64,000 bases of DNA from Micropterus salmoides (lineage: Eukaryota; Chordata; Actinopteri; Centrarchiformes; Centrarchidae), in contig NW_024040596.1 in assembly GCF_014851395.1 (NCBI RefSeq), positions 7,814,155-7,878,154 of the forward strand, given 5' to 3'. Below, piece after piece: positions 33,367 through 44,066 of the stretch (the stretch's first letter is position 1; every line of letters starts with the position of its first letter). The position numbers and the translations under genes are program-made. The notes beneath the pieces are model-generated. The model searched no databases. It worked only from the letters and a program-made list of their open reading frames with translations, and was not told the origin of the DNA.

Positions 33367-33879
33367 AGCGGTCGGAGCTGATCGCGGCCATTCTAGTCAA
33401 TGTTTGTGCTCCCATTTTTGACGGAAGCCACGTCAAGCAGCACAGAGCAGATGAACTGGAAGTGAGTCCAGGGTCATGTAAACTTGGTATAAATGACTTG
33501 GTAGCAGGTGGGCCCAGTGATGAAGGTCTGCCCCCACTGTGCTGAGAGTCTAGCTCCCCGGTTACTGTGGATCTGTAGTTTTCATATTATATAAAAATTC
33601 TGTTACATATTTATTATACTATACTACATGCTACTCAAATTATGCAACTAAAAGAGAAATATAAGACAGTGTTGTATTAGATGAAAGGAACACTTGAGTT
33701 ACGGCTGTAACAGTACATCAGGGTCTCCTTTTGTTTTTTCCCTTCCCTGTGTTTCCAGTCATCCCCTGGCTGTCTCTCTGTGGGTTTTTTTGCCTGTATT
33801 TCTATTGGCATGGCCATCCCTTCCTCAATCTCCTGGCTCAGCTGCTCCCTTGACCAAGTTCCCACAACTTTTTTCAAAG
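33367..33879. other. Non-coding stretch, nothing recognised
   Basis: There are no features apart from small frames on both strands near 33680-33890 without recognisable content. Confidence 0.45.
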
Positions 33880-34234
33880 AACAACTTAGACCCATCTGTG
33901 ATAAGCAACTTCAGAGCAATCTCCAATATCTATTTCTTAGTAAATACTTGAAAAGGTTGTCTACAAATAACTGCATAGACCTGTCACTCCACAATCTGTA
34001 TGATGTGTTTCAATCAGGCTTCAGGACTTACCACTGCACTGAAACAGCTTTCATAAAAGTATCTATGATCTAAAGATCAACAATGCTGCAAACAAACCTT
34101 CTGTCATAGTATTATAAGACCTGACTGCAGCTGTTGACACCGTTGAGCACAACATTTGAATGAGTAGATTAGAAAATTCACTTGGCCTATGTGGCCATGT
34201 CGTTAACCGGCCCTATTACTATCTAAAGCAAGTG
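33880..34234 (+). pseudogene. L2-type LINE reverse transcriptase, left part
   Basis: The translation includes NLDPSVISNFRAISNIYFL, then LYDVFQSGFRTYHCTETAF and, in another frame, a worn motif A (a Thr-Ala-Ala-Val-Asp-Thr-Val-Glu-His block) near 34125-34150. These are the successive blocks of L2 reverse transcriptase. It stops being LINE just after the TyrTyrLeuLys block (about 34210-34234) and resumes at 34425. Confidence 0.8.
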
Positions 34235-34424
34235 TTATACTTTCCGCTACCACGAGAGGGCATACGCATAGGCTCTCTGCGTACATCTGCATGTCTCCCG
34301 CTGTGCTACCAGGGCACCCACCAATCTACTGCACATGTGTCGAATGAGTCCACCAAGCTGACTCGAGAAAGTTGTATACAAGTAGTAGTCCGCGTCTGTG
34401 GCGTCTGCAGCTGTCGGTGTTAAA
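34235..34424. mobile_element. 190-bp insertion inside the L2 LINE
   Basis: This segment interrupts the LINE reading: the bases before it encode the Ser-Tyr-Leu-Lys region and the bases after it the Gly-Asn-Tyr / Gly-Val-x-Gln-Gly-Ser-Val-Leu-Gly region, which are close together in intact L2 enzymes. The insert has no homology to LINE. Its right part (GTCCGCGTCTG...GCTGTCGGTGTTAAAA, 34389-34425) resembles 32124-32149 inside the LTR at 31943-32884. No inverted ends or target duplication are clear. Confidence 0.5.
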
Positions 34425-34545
34425 ACTGGCAATTATATATTTTACTGTGGAGTCCTACAAGGCTCAGTTCTAGGCCCATTACTGTTCAGTCTACTCAGTA
34501 GGCTGCCACTTGATATAAAATCGTCTATTTCAATTGTACATGATA
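34425..34545 (+). pseudogene. L2-type LINE reverse transcriptase, middle part
   Basis: The frame reads YCGVLQGSVLGPLLFSLLS, the motif-B region (P-Q-G in active enzymes, here L-Q-G). The FYADD block should follow but is replaced by unrelated sequence after about 34545. Confidence 0.8.
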
Positions 34546-35180
34546 ACCTCACACCCCAAAGAATCATCCCTGTGATCATGGGAGCTGTGATGTCTGGTAG
34601 GGTCACCCAAGGCAGATTTGTCCCAGCGGAGGGGCCAGACAAAGAGCGATTCTTGGACCCTATATAAATCGTCCGAAAAAGGGCTGTAGAACCTCGCCCG
34701 GAAAATGGGAAACCAGCTTCTGGAGGCAGACCTGGGAGGGAAGCTCGTCATGCGGGTGTGGGGATACTCACAAGCCTCTGGCTGAGTGTGTATTGGAGTT
34801 CTCCCTGAAGAGTGACAGGTTTGCCTATATGTGACTGCGAGTCTCTGGAGGGTAGATTCTGACGGCCTTCGTCTCTGAGTGATGTCCTGGAAGGGATTCC
34901 ATCTATGGATTCTGCTGGGAGACTTCAGAATCATGTGTCAATGACGGAGAAACCTGGCGGGGGTGATTGGAAGGAAACTATACCAGCCGTATACAATTTT
35001 ACCCCCATTCACGTTAGCGGAGGGCTAAACCAGAAGTTAGCCTGCTCGGCCGCCAAAAGTCAACACAGTGGACACTGTAGTGCTACCGCCAACTAGCGTT
35101 TGGCGACGCACAAGTATAAATGCATGGCTACGTGCATAGCTACGCCGTAGGCTACGCACGTAGACCCAACACAGGAGTGT
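34546..35180. repeat. Unclassified dispersed sequence inside the L2 LINE
   Basis: The block around 34575-34660 (GATGTCTGGTAGGGTCACCC and GGGGCCAGACAAAGAGCGAT) looks like a fish repeat that I recall as widespread but cannot classify. The right part (35090-35165) has alternating GCTACG / CGTAGGCTACG palindromic blocks and may be the inverted end of a DNA element. After it the LINE C-terminus resumes. Whether this is one insertion or two is not visible. Confidence 0.4.
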
Positions 35181-35184
35181 AAAT

Positions 35185-35460
35185 CATGCTTTAAGACTTA
35201 CCTGTTCTTTCAGGCCTATGGCTGGATAGTGTCTCCATCTCTCTGTCAGTCTGTCTCTCTTTCTCCCTCTCTCTCTCTTTGGGTTTGTGGGAGTCGGCTA
35301 TTGTATTTTTTCATATTTGTTGTGTGTGTATTACCTTAAGCTTACGTTGTATGAACAGTGCCAGCTCAGATCAATATAAAAATCAGGGCTGGGTTAAATG
35401 TTTAATGTTGCTGTATTTTCTACTCATCACTTGTTAATAAAAATACTGCTTAAAGTGCCA
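35185..35460 (+). pseudogene. L2-type LINE C-terminus and 3' UTR
   Basis: The first codons give FKTYLFFQAYG, the usual C-terminal block of L2 ORF2. A CT-rich microsatellite (about 35228-35283) and a 3' UTR follow, with TTAATAAAAATACTGC near 35435. It belongs to the same LINE as 33880-34545. Confidence 0.65.
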
Positions 35461-35796
35461 TGGCTTAGTGGTGAATATTTTTTTCCTACAAATGTTTCCC
35501 TTTTGCTGTGTACTCAGCTCTATTATAATAATACTTGGAGGTTTTGATGAGTCTCACAAAAAACAACAAAAAAATAAATGTGGGGTGGAATACATTGTAT
35601 TAAGATACTGAAGCATAATGGAAATCGTTGAGCTGTGTTTGTTTAATCGAACATTCTCAAGACAGATATTATTAGGGACCAAAATTTGCATACTGCACAT
35701 GACTAGCAGAAGATTAGCTGTTGGTGATGCTAGCATCAAACATAACCATTATCAACCACTATCAGTAGTGATGTAAACATGACACCTTTGTGGACA
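35461..35796. other. Non-coding stretch, nothing recognised
   Basis: AT-rich linker between the L2 relic and the minisatellite. Confidence 0.5.
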
Positions 35797-36130
35797 CACT
35801 AATTTTTGCCCCTTTCATATTATTGTTTATTATTAGCATGCTAGGCAACAGTCTGTGAGCTGTCACTTTATATCTGCCCAGGTGACACCCGGGTCGATGC
35901 ACTAATTTTTGCCCCTTTCATCCATATGTTTATGTACTAATAGCATGCTAAGCAACAGTCTGTGAGCTGAGACTTTAAATCCGCCCAGGTGACACCCAGG
36001 TGGATGCGCTAATTTTCCAGCACGACTCATTCATCTGTTTCTATCTGTGGATGTCTATAAATGTCTCATACATATGTTTATGTGGTAGCAGCGTGCTAGG
36101 CAACAGTCTGTCAGCTGTGACTTTATATCT
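35797..36130. repeat. Minisatellite, three ~105-bp units
   Basis: Three tandem units start at about 35797, 35900 and 36007. Each has a CTAATTTT block (followed by TGCCCCTTTCAT in the first two), then a TAGCATGCTA(A/G)GCAACAGTCTG block, then GACTTTATAT or a close variant and, in the first two, CCCAGGTGACACCC. The third unit is longer and partly replaced. No coding content. Confidence 0.85.
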
Positions 36131-36514
36131 ATCTAATTTATTTTCATTATAATTCCATCCATAAGTAACACAATGAAAGAATGTATGACATTTTGGGTCA
36201 TGGGTTTCATACACTTTCTGTAATAAAACATCTAAAAGAAAAAAATCCAATCAAATGGGAGACTTGCGGACAAAATCTTATCAAAATAGTGTCTGTGATC
36301 TAATTTGTGTCAGTTTAGGGGGCATTGATGTGAAAAAGTTTGAGAACCGCTGCCATAGACTCTATGGGCTACACACAGCAGTCACTCATCTACTGGCAAA
36401 ATGATTAGAGTCAATCACCTATTTTAGCAGGTTTACTCACATTTAAAACATCTGCATATATGCCTGAATTATCAGCTTAACATTAGTCATGCATGTCAGC
36501 AAATAACAACTAAC
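36131..36514. other. Non-coding stretch, nothing recognised
   Basis: Nothing recognisable; it lies between the minisatellite and the next DNA element. Confidence 0.45.
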
Positions 36515-37099
36515 GGCGGACTCACACAAGCGTCGTGTGTGCTGCGTTACTGCTGCGCCACTTCTGCGCCACTGTTTTGACCCGTCCGCAGCCCTGCGTT
36601 AACTCACACTGGAAGCATTTCAGAAGCGTTTCAGCGGCAGAGTGTTTAGCCTGCCCCACATTGTTGACTTGTTGTTTATTTGTTATTTTGTCTGCTTCTA
36701 CAACTGATAACTGCGAACCGTTTTACCCCAGTTTCCTGCTGGGCTGAATTTCCCACATGGAGCATTTCAGAATAAGAGAGTTTTGCCTGCCTGATTTTGC
36801 TGAATTGTTTAGATTTTGTTGATTTAGTAAGTTGTCCTTGATTTTTGTGCTTCTACAGTGGGTAAGAAGGCTACATAGTTAAATTGTTTCTTTTTTGGTC
36901 CATTTCAACCATGTTTATTGTTGATATACAATCGGGAGTCTACACAAGGTATTTTACTGAAAATAAACCGGAGCCGCTTCTGGGACGCACTGCAGCGCTT
37001 CAGGTGTGAGCACAAGCATTGACTACAATGGCAGCGATTTGCTCCGGCAGCCATGGCACAGCCCTAACGCGGTGCACACGCTGCCTGTGTGAGTCCGGC
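36515..37099. mobile_element. Non-autonomous DNA element with GCCGGACTCACACA-type ends
   Basis: A ~585-bp unit whose ends are inverted copies: GGCGGACTCACACAAGCG at the left and, reversed, GCCGGACTCACACAGGC at the right. Both go on inward to a GTGTG(T/C)(G/A)C block and GCGTTA. The ends are GC-rich (CpG-rich) while the interior is AT-rich. No transposase is encoded. Superfamily is uncertain. Confidence 0.7.
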
Positions 37100-37191
37100 T
37101 TAATACAGCTAGTCGCTAATGTAAGCCTCTGTTGCCGGTGTTCTGGGGATATGCTGCCTTGCTGAAAATGCTACCACAGCACAAATCGATA

Positions 37192-37892
37192 GACTCGACT
37201 CTACTCAGCCCTGCTCCGTTTTCCATTGCAGATAGTACCCACAGAAAGTACGTAGCTGGTCGTCAAAGTGACGCCACACACCAGCGATCCACACAGCTTT
37301 CTCTTTTGTAAATAAAAACATTTCAACATTCCTCAGAATGTAAAGACAGATAAGTGGTATGAAAACCTTCCAGCTGTATTTTCCTCTGCCGTTGTTGCTG
37401 CAGTGGTCTGTGTGACAGCGGGAGCAGAGGGCTCTGTGAGTGGGTGGCTGGTCGACCTCACACGCTCCTCCCATAGGTAAGCACAGGCTTCCCCCGCAGC
37501 CACTTGCGGAGCTCCTCAACTCCGAAAATATTCAAGTACATTTTTGTTCCGCCATCACTTCTCGTAAAACTGTCAATATTCAAAATCTACACAGCTGATT
37601 TCTCACCTCAAAACTTCTCAGAAGTGGATTTAGTGATGAAATTCCACACAAAAACTGTAAAATATAAAACTTTCTGTTGCTGGCCTCTGTCTGGCGCACG
37701 CAATGATGATGCAGTGAATAGTGAATATTCTCTCTGACCAGTCAGCAGTCTGTTGTGTTTTCACGTTACATTTTAGTATCCCTCAGCTCGCTTGGAACCT
37801 CGATGGAGGTGAGGTGATACGAAAAAAAGTATCTGGAAACAGGTACAGGTACAACATTTCTACAATGGAAAACTAAACAAAGGCAAGTCGAG
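37192..37892. mobile_element. Non-autonomous DNA element with ACTCGACT-type ends
   Basis: A ~700-bp unit with inverted ends. The left begins ACTCGACTCTACTCAG and has TTTTCCATTGCAGATAGTACC inside; the right, reversed, has CTCGACTTGCC, TTTTCCATTG and GTACC at corresponding places. The interior near 37760-37840 has the paired blocks TCGCTTGGAACCTCGATGG and GGTGATACGAAAAAAAGTAT, known to me from fish non-autonomous hAT-type elements. No transposase. It abuts the TTAA element at 37905-38195. Confidence 0.6.
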
Positions 37893-37904
37893 CCAAAGGG
37901 CCTC

Positions 37905-38195
37905 CGCTCAGACTAGCTTGGTTTGAGGGCGTGCCTGACCCCGCTAGCTGCTTGGCAAGCTTCATGACGTGTTTTCATTGTGATGTCACAAGTAAAGGAA
38001 GTGAAGGGCTGGACTACAAACGAGCTGTTTTCAAGCGGTTCAAAGCAGAGCTTTCTGTGGGAGATGGGAACTCCCTTTGGGCTGGACTTTGGGCTTTTTC
38101 ACTTTGCAAACCTGTTACATGCACAAAAAAGATATATAACTCAATATGAGGGGGAGCGGGAAAAAGCCAAAAAGCATAATACCACCTCTTTAATG
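37905..38195 (-). mobile_element. TTAA-flanked (piggyBac-like) element, copy 2, partial
   Basis: On the minus strand it starts at about 38195 with TTAAAGAGGTGGTATTATGC and follows copy 1 (1037-1270) for nearly 300 bp, including TTTTTTGTGCATGTAACAGG and the GTGATGTCACAAGT block. The other part seen in copies 1 and 3 is missing, replaced by the neighbouring ACTCGACT element. Confidence 0.6.
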
Positions 38196-40755
38196 AATAA
38201 CTTTGTTTTCGAATAAGTAATTACAACAAGCTCTGTTGATCAGCATCCCTAACAAACTAGATGTTAACTCATTTTTAATCAGCATTTATTAAGCATCACT
38301 CATTGAACTATACAGTGTTACAAGTTCCACAGAAATGTGAAAAAGTGACTGATTATCACTGAATATGCCAAAGAGGTTACAAAATTAGATATTTGCATGA
38401 GATGACATGCAGTCATGTGTTCACTGAATCACTGTCTTGACAAATAAGCTGAATCTCAATTCACAACATTAGAGCAGTTTCCCCATGAACAGATGAACAA
38501 AGTAATATACAACACTAGGAGGGACAAAAGACAAAGTAGAATCATGAACGAGTTGTCAGATATTACGTTGGACTTTGGGGCTGCTGAAAGGTCTCAGTCT
38601 TTCATTCTACCCAAGGCAGTGCCTGAGTCAATGAGATAAAGGCCTCTGTGTTTGTGAGAGCCAATCAGTAATACTCTGAAGAGACCCAGGCCAATTAATC
38701 TCTTTGGTGACATGAGCTTTGGAGGAATGGCCTGGTTTACTCCTGGTGGCATGCTGAGCCTGGATCGAAACCCTGCTGCTTTCCTTTCATCCCATGGCAG
38801 ACGGAACCATGATGTTCCCTGCAGCAGAGAGAACTTTCTAGAGGTTTTGTCTCTGTTTGAAACTGTACCTGTTCTTTCAAGCACTGAAAAGACAAGCTCT
38901 ATCCTGGAATCACTTCAACAATCTTTTGAAGAATTTGCTGTCAGAATAATTTATGCAATGGGAGTATGCAGACACTTACAGCCTCTTTTTAGCTCATTTT
39001 TATTCCTCTGTAGTGACATACTAGACTAACTGGCAGACCAACGTGTCGACTCTCAAACCTCCAGTAGATCAAAGCTAGGGAGACAGTTGTGTTCCACATC
39101 CTCTTCCAGGTCTGGATGTCACATTGTGTCTCGCTCTTTCTCTTCAAGCTCTTGGAGTTTTGTTATGACTACCTGACAGCAACCGTGCTAGGTCTAACAA
39201 TTTTAGTAAGCTTGCATCCTTAGCGCTGCAAAATTACATGACTGGTGATTGGTGTTAAATGATGTGGATAAAACAACCAAGGTTCAAGGAGAATAAATAC
39301 ATCACAATTCTAATCCTCTCTGCATAAAAACAGTGTTTTTTTAATAGTGTGATTTGATTGAAATGTAATTTAATTTAGAGAATGAAGCCAATCACATACT
39401 TGAGCTCGAAAGTACCCACTAAGCGCTTCTCTTTTCTAGCACAGCTGCGGTTCAAGCCCATGTTGCAGCTGAGATTAATGCTGTGAACATACGTTAATGC
39501 ACAAACTGTTGTTCAAGGTGTTCTGTCACAATTGCAGGGAGGGGGATAATATATCACTAAGGCTTGTGGTTCGATATGAGTCAACAGTGGTCTTTTTGGA
39601 TGAGGAGTGACTTTCACGTAGAATGCTAATACATCATCATACAACAGTTTTCTACAAATTACTATCGCTGAAAGCAAAACACTGAGCAGACTGCTGATGT
39701 TTCTGTTAAATTTTAAATATTTAAATGCTGCTTTTGTAACCAATTCCTTTTGGCTGGATTAGTTCTGAAAACACTGACTGTGCTTAATGGTAGGGGTCTG
39801 AAATAGTATACAGAAAATGATGTTATGTAATTAAAAACTTCAATAAGTGATCAGGGTCACCCAAGAGCTTTAACTGACATTCCTCTTGGGCAAAAGTTAA
39901 ATTAATAGAAAGGTTAAATAAATATCAATGACTATGTAATTTATTCATAAATTAATACGTTGAATGCGAATGCTGCTTGGATATCCTGTTCAGAAACCAT
40001 GAGCCTGGTTCTTGCCTTTTAGCACCTTAGGTCCTTTGGACCCTCAGAATTTGGAGGACATGGGCTCTTTAACAAGACGACAAACAATGCAGGCAAATAT
40101 GCACTGAAATTGGCCACTGGTTTTGTGGTATTAGGCAGAACTCACTGCCCATCTAGCAGCGGGTGCTCTACGGTAATTTAAAGACCAAACAACATTCTCT
40201 GGATAAGAGTGGTAACTTACAACAGTCTAGAGGAGTTCATACGCAGATGAGGGAATGTTTTGACAGGACCCAAGCCCCCTGATAACCAAGCATAAAAGAT
40301 GTGTCTGCTCTATTTGTCCATCTTTGCCGAGTGCATAATCCTACATGTCTCATAGCCAAACGAGCCTCACTATCAGTTTGATATATGAAACAGAATGTGA
40401 CAGAGGGGGTAATGGAGCAGGCGTGTTGTCTTTATGCATTCAGGAGGCATACTTGAGCACTTGACGCTGCTTGCTACCCACCAGCCCCCTCTCCACCCAC
40501 ACACCATCGTGGACAAGACCTGAATCAAAGAGAGGTCAGGATGATTGAAGATAATCTTGTGTCTTATCATGTTGACTAAGATATGATGTGACACTGTAGA
40601 GGAAATGAGGGGAGTGGGTGGGGGTGAAGAAAGACAGACAAAGAAACTGGTGTAAATGGTGTTTTAACAGGAATAGATGCCTTTAGCTCACTGTGGGAGT
40701 TCCATCCACAGGGGACAGATCTGGTCTCATGAAGAATGCACTGCAGTTGGAGAGG
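38196..40755. other. Long non-coding stretch with one unassigned open frame
   Basis: About 2.5 kb without element ends. A plus-strand frame at 38712-39029 (105 codons) contains SFGGMAWFTPGGMLSLDRN and SSILESLQQSFEEFAVRII. I do not recognise it, and an antisense frame at 38884-38594 overlaps it. It could be an exon or chance. The rest shows nothing assignable. Confidence 0.35.
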
Positions 40756-40767
40756 AGTGTGTGTGTC

Positions 40768-40801
<34 letters not shown>
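40756..40801. repeat. GT microsatellite
   Basis: Alternating GT for about 45 bp with two C substitutions near its start. Confidence 0.95.
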
Positions 40802-41547
40802 GCGGGTGAGGTGTTTGAGGGGCTGCATATCACCATGCTTCATCACAGTATCTCCATTTTCAAAGCTATCCCTCTTCAGAGCAGATGAGTTGCATGCTTG
40901 CTGTTCATATTCAACCAGCTTCTGTATAATTCAGCTTCCATTTAAGTCATAGGTTTGTCTTCTAAAGCTCTACATCATACCTAGAGTATCGTGTCAGCAT
41001 GTATAAATCATAGAAAATAACCATATTAGTCAAAGTGAATATTTACTTATTCCAGATCACTGTACAGAGCATTATTAAAGCCAACACACTGAGTAATTTA
41101 TTTCTTCCAGTCATAAATGTGAAATCACAGCAGCTCTTGGCAATAAAAGGATCCATTAATATTTAGACTAGGAAACCAGTGTTTACAGAAAAGTGAGTGC
41201 ATTTTCAACATGCTAGACTTCTAGTGGGCAGCCGCAATAATAGAACAATACTCAACCACAACCCCACTTGGAGAGGATCAGTATATTACAATATATTTTC
41301 ATCTCCCATGTATTGTACGTCCAAAATGTTCAATAATGTTCGAGCACCCACTCTGTCATCTGTGCATCCAAAAGGCTAATCGTTAGGTAAACAAACAGCT
41401 CTAAATGTCTTGTGTTGTAATAGGGCTCAGGTCTTTGCTGAGGTGAGATTATGATGACAGTGAATCAATGTTCTTAAATAACAAGGCTCTGATTTAAATC
41501 CGCTGTATGGGCAGAAATCCCTGTTGTCTAAATGTAAGCACCAGTAA
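40802..41547. other. Non-coding stretch, nothing recognised
   Basis: AT-rich sequence without frames or repeats of note. Confidence 0.5.
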
Positions 41548-41562
41548 CCCCCCCCCCCCCCC
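41548..41562. repeat. Poly-C tract
   Basis: Fifteen consecutive C residues. Confidence 0.9.
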
Positions 41563-42321
41563 GTGTGACAATGAGTGATGCAAAAGTATTAATAACTGCC
41601 AGTGTGCTTTTTATGCTCTCTGCTCTTGTAACATTGAAGTGTTCAAACTCGTTGTGATGGAGATGGTAAAGGTGAAATGTATGGGACGTTGTAGAACAGA
41701 CATGGAAATTGCTTGGCATGGTTTCACAAAATGACCACAATACTGTACGGTATTTGTGTCAGGTTGCTGTCAATCCAATCAATCCTAGTGACAGTTAAAT
41801 ACTGCAGGTGTTGATATTTCTGGCTCTCTGGAGCCAATTTTTTGTGCTTAATTATTTTATAATTTAGATGATTTTTTTAGTATGAGCATAGTCATTTGGA
41901 TTTCTTAATTGTTTATGTATTTAGCTGTTCTGATTAACTAACTGATTAACTTAGATTTTGGTCAGCTGTGGAAAGAGGAAGAGGTGTGAAGAGGTCCTTT
42001 TTGTCTGAACCTACATGCGGACACAAATGAGAGAAGATCGATACAGTCTTTGACCTCATGTTTAGTTTGAGAGTACTTTTGTTGTTAGTTTTGTTTTAAA
42101 TAAATAATCGAAAGAGGAAACGAGCGACTCAAGCCTTATTTTTGATCATTTAAACATGTGAGTCAGACATAGAGCCCTGTAACCTGGCACATTTTTTTTA
42201 ATAGAAAAAAGACAAGAAAGTATTATTGACCATTCATTGAATTTATTACATGTAAAACATTCAATTGTGTGTGTATATATATATGAAGAAAAAAAAGAGA
42301 ACAAACATATTTCTCATATAT
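41563..42321. other. Non-coding stretch, nothing recognised
   Basis: There is a short TG/TA run at 42267-42283. Otherwise nothing is visible. Confidence 0.5.
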
Positions 42322-42465
42322 CAGGGGTGTGAAGGGGCAGTGGATAAGACACATGCCTTTGGTGTGAGAGACCTGGGTTCGAATCCACTGTGAGACATCA
42401 ATGTGTCCCTGAGCAAGACACTTAACCCCTCGTTGCTCCAGAGGTGTGCGATCTCTGACATAGTC
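42322..42465 (+). mobile_element. tRNA-derived SINE, family B, head part
   Basis: The left part looks like a tRNA: GGGGCAGTGGATAAGAC fits an A box and GGGTTCGAATCC (about 42374-42385) is a perfect B box, the two internal promoter parts for RNA polymerase III. The downstream body (CATCAATGTGTCCCTGAGCA, CACTTAACCCCTCGTTGCTC) is shared with the inverted copy at 51131-51276. The copy is cut at about 42465, where an LTR begins, so its tail is missing. Confidence 0.8.
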
Positions 42466-42766
42466 TGTGGTGTCCGAACAATAATGCTGCGATGATGTGT
42501 TGAGAAGAAATCCACTTGACACTGTTCTTGATCATAAAAGTTTATTACATCAAGGAGTTCAGCATCAATTACAAGCTCTGCAGCAGCTTGGAGAGTGACC
42601 CAGCCCGATGACCACTCTGTCTCTCTGTACATCAAACATAGCTTATATAGGACATGTTTAGGTATCTGGTACCAGAGAAGGGTTCAGTACTATTCTGAGG
42701 TAACATAACACGGGGTCAGAGGTCAAATTCTATAGAAGGGTTCACTCCCTACATAACCATCAATCA
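42466..42766 (-). mobile_element. Retroviral-type 3' LTR with polypurine tract
   Basis: Read on the minus strand, a ~300-bp LTR starts with TGATTGATGG at 42766. It is preceded by the purine run AAGGGGGGAGTAG (42779-42767), which fits a polypurine tract. Inside are a TATATAAG promoter box (complement of about 42642-42649) and AATAAA (complement of 42541-42546) about 100 bp further. It ends near 42466 with CACCACA. The U3-R-U5 order of TATA and polyadenylation signal fits an endogenous-retrovirus-like or other LTR element. The polypurine tract shows that some internal sequence was kept at the right, but no coding part is recognisable. Confidence 0.65.
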
Positions 42767-42779
42767 CTACTCCCCCCTT

Positions 42780-43090
42780 GAATGAATATATGTAAATATA
42801 TACATATAACATAATTGTAGAACACTGATAATGACAAAAACATTTACAATACTAATTAACATTCATTAAAATCACAGATAAACATAATTTAAAATACACC
42901 CTATATAGCTTTACGTGTAATAAACACTCGCTCCTAAAGTGACTTCATTTACTTGGGGGACATGCTGGACCACAGTGGAAACCAATGTTTTGACAATTAA
43001 AGGGGATCTTTGTCTTTGTCACTCAAGAGCTACAACAAATAATAATATCTGATTCTGCTCCCTATGGTGGCAAAATGTTTTTACAAAACA
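42780..43090. other. Non-coding stretch, nothing recognised
   Basis: AT-rich. It might contain decayed internal sequence of the LTR element, but no retroviral frame can be read. Confidence 0.4.
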
Positions 43091-43096
43091 GCAGGG

Positions 43097-43155
43097 AGTT
43101 CCATCCATCCATCCATCCATCCATCGTCAACCGATTATCCTGCGTACAGGGTCGC
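43097..43155 (-). mobile_element. Rex3-like (RTE clade) LINE 3' tail
   Basis: On the minus strand the sequence reads CCTGTACGCAGGATAATCGG, then TTGACGATGG and a run of GATG repeats. Rex3 elements of fish end in just this way, with a (GATG)n tail. Only the last ~60 bp are present, with no coding part. Confidence 0.65.
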
Positions 43156-44066
43156 GGGAGAAGGGAGTTTAGGTTGTGCAAATCTTTCCACCCGCTTCCT
43201 GTTCCTCCACTCTGATGGCCTGCTGCTGCAGGTTTTGGGTCACTCTCGAGCTCCACCATTTTAGCCTGTTAACGCATCTTAGACTGACTCATATCCTCCA
43301 TGGTACAAGAGTCAAGGAAGTGCAACTGTGCTCAACTCATGCACCACATTATGTTTGTATACAGCCCCCAGCTTGTTTTTATGTCCTTGGTTAACTAAAC
43401 GTCCTTGTCTGACACAGCCATCACATTTCCCTGCATGACTCAAGCATGGGTAGGAGAAACAAGCTTTCTCCAGACAAAACATCATTCAAGTCACTGACTA
43501 GTTTAAGTGCTTTGGGAACAGCCTGCAGGACATTAATGTCCTGCTATTTATGGGAAAGGTTGCTTCTTCTGTCATTAGACAGGACATGTCTTACTGCTTG
43601 CACTTGCTAAAGGATGCTTTCGGCTATGGCTAGTTCATATCCCAGCAAACAATGCAGTCTTGTCCATTTAAAAACAAACCAGTGATTCACTCATTTAACC
43701 CTCTTGTTGTGTCCGTTTCTTCAGTTTTCATCCATCAACCTACGGACGCTTTTTAATTTTCCCTGTATCTCCAGGCAGAGTACATTTAGGGGGAATCACG
43801 TTTTCTGACGGCTCTTTCAGAGGTGTGTCAAGCAGAATTTTTCAAAGTTCTCAATTACTCCAAATAAAGTATTGCAGCAAAAACCACAAAGAGGAATTTA
43901 TTATGTGTTAACTGTTGCTGTCATAACAGATCTATTTCAGCACCACTATCAAATTTATTTATTTTTATTTTTTGCCCCTATTAAAGCACCATAATCTGGC
44001 TGCGGGCCAGATATTATTGCTGGCTGGCAGTTTTGCCGAGGGTCCATAATCACAGAGAAAATTAAA
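43156..44066. other. Non-coding stretch; possible DNA-element end at 43696
   Basis: A TTTAACCCTCTTGTTGTGTC motif at about 43696 resembles the end of a fish TTAA-type element, but I found no partner end. Nothing else is visible. Confidence 0.3.

Noticed and set aside
34224..35175. A single DNA transposon with ends at TAAAGCAAGTGTTATAC and its rough inverse near 35175
   Set aside because: The left motif is part of the L2 coding sequence (Tyr-Leu-Lys block) and L2 sequence reappears in between, so one element cannot explain the region.
42338..42400. Possible tRNA gene with good A and B boxes
   Set aside because: It cannot fold into a full tRNA with acceptor stem, and it continues into the SINE body shared with 51131-51276.
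42321..42635. Two minus-strand frames of about 100 codons
   Set aside because: They span the LTR and the SINE and show no known protein motif; explained by the mobile elements.
43696..43720. TTTAACCCTCTTGTTGTGTC as the end of a piggyBac-like element
   Set aside because: No inverted partner with TTAA was found in the following 2 kb, so it is only noted in the surrounding stretch.
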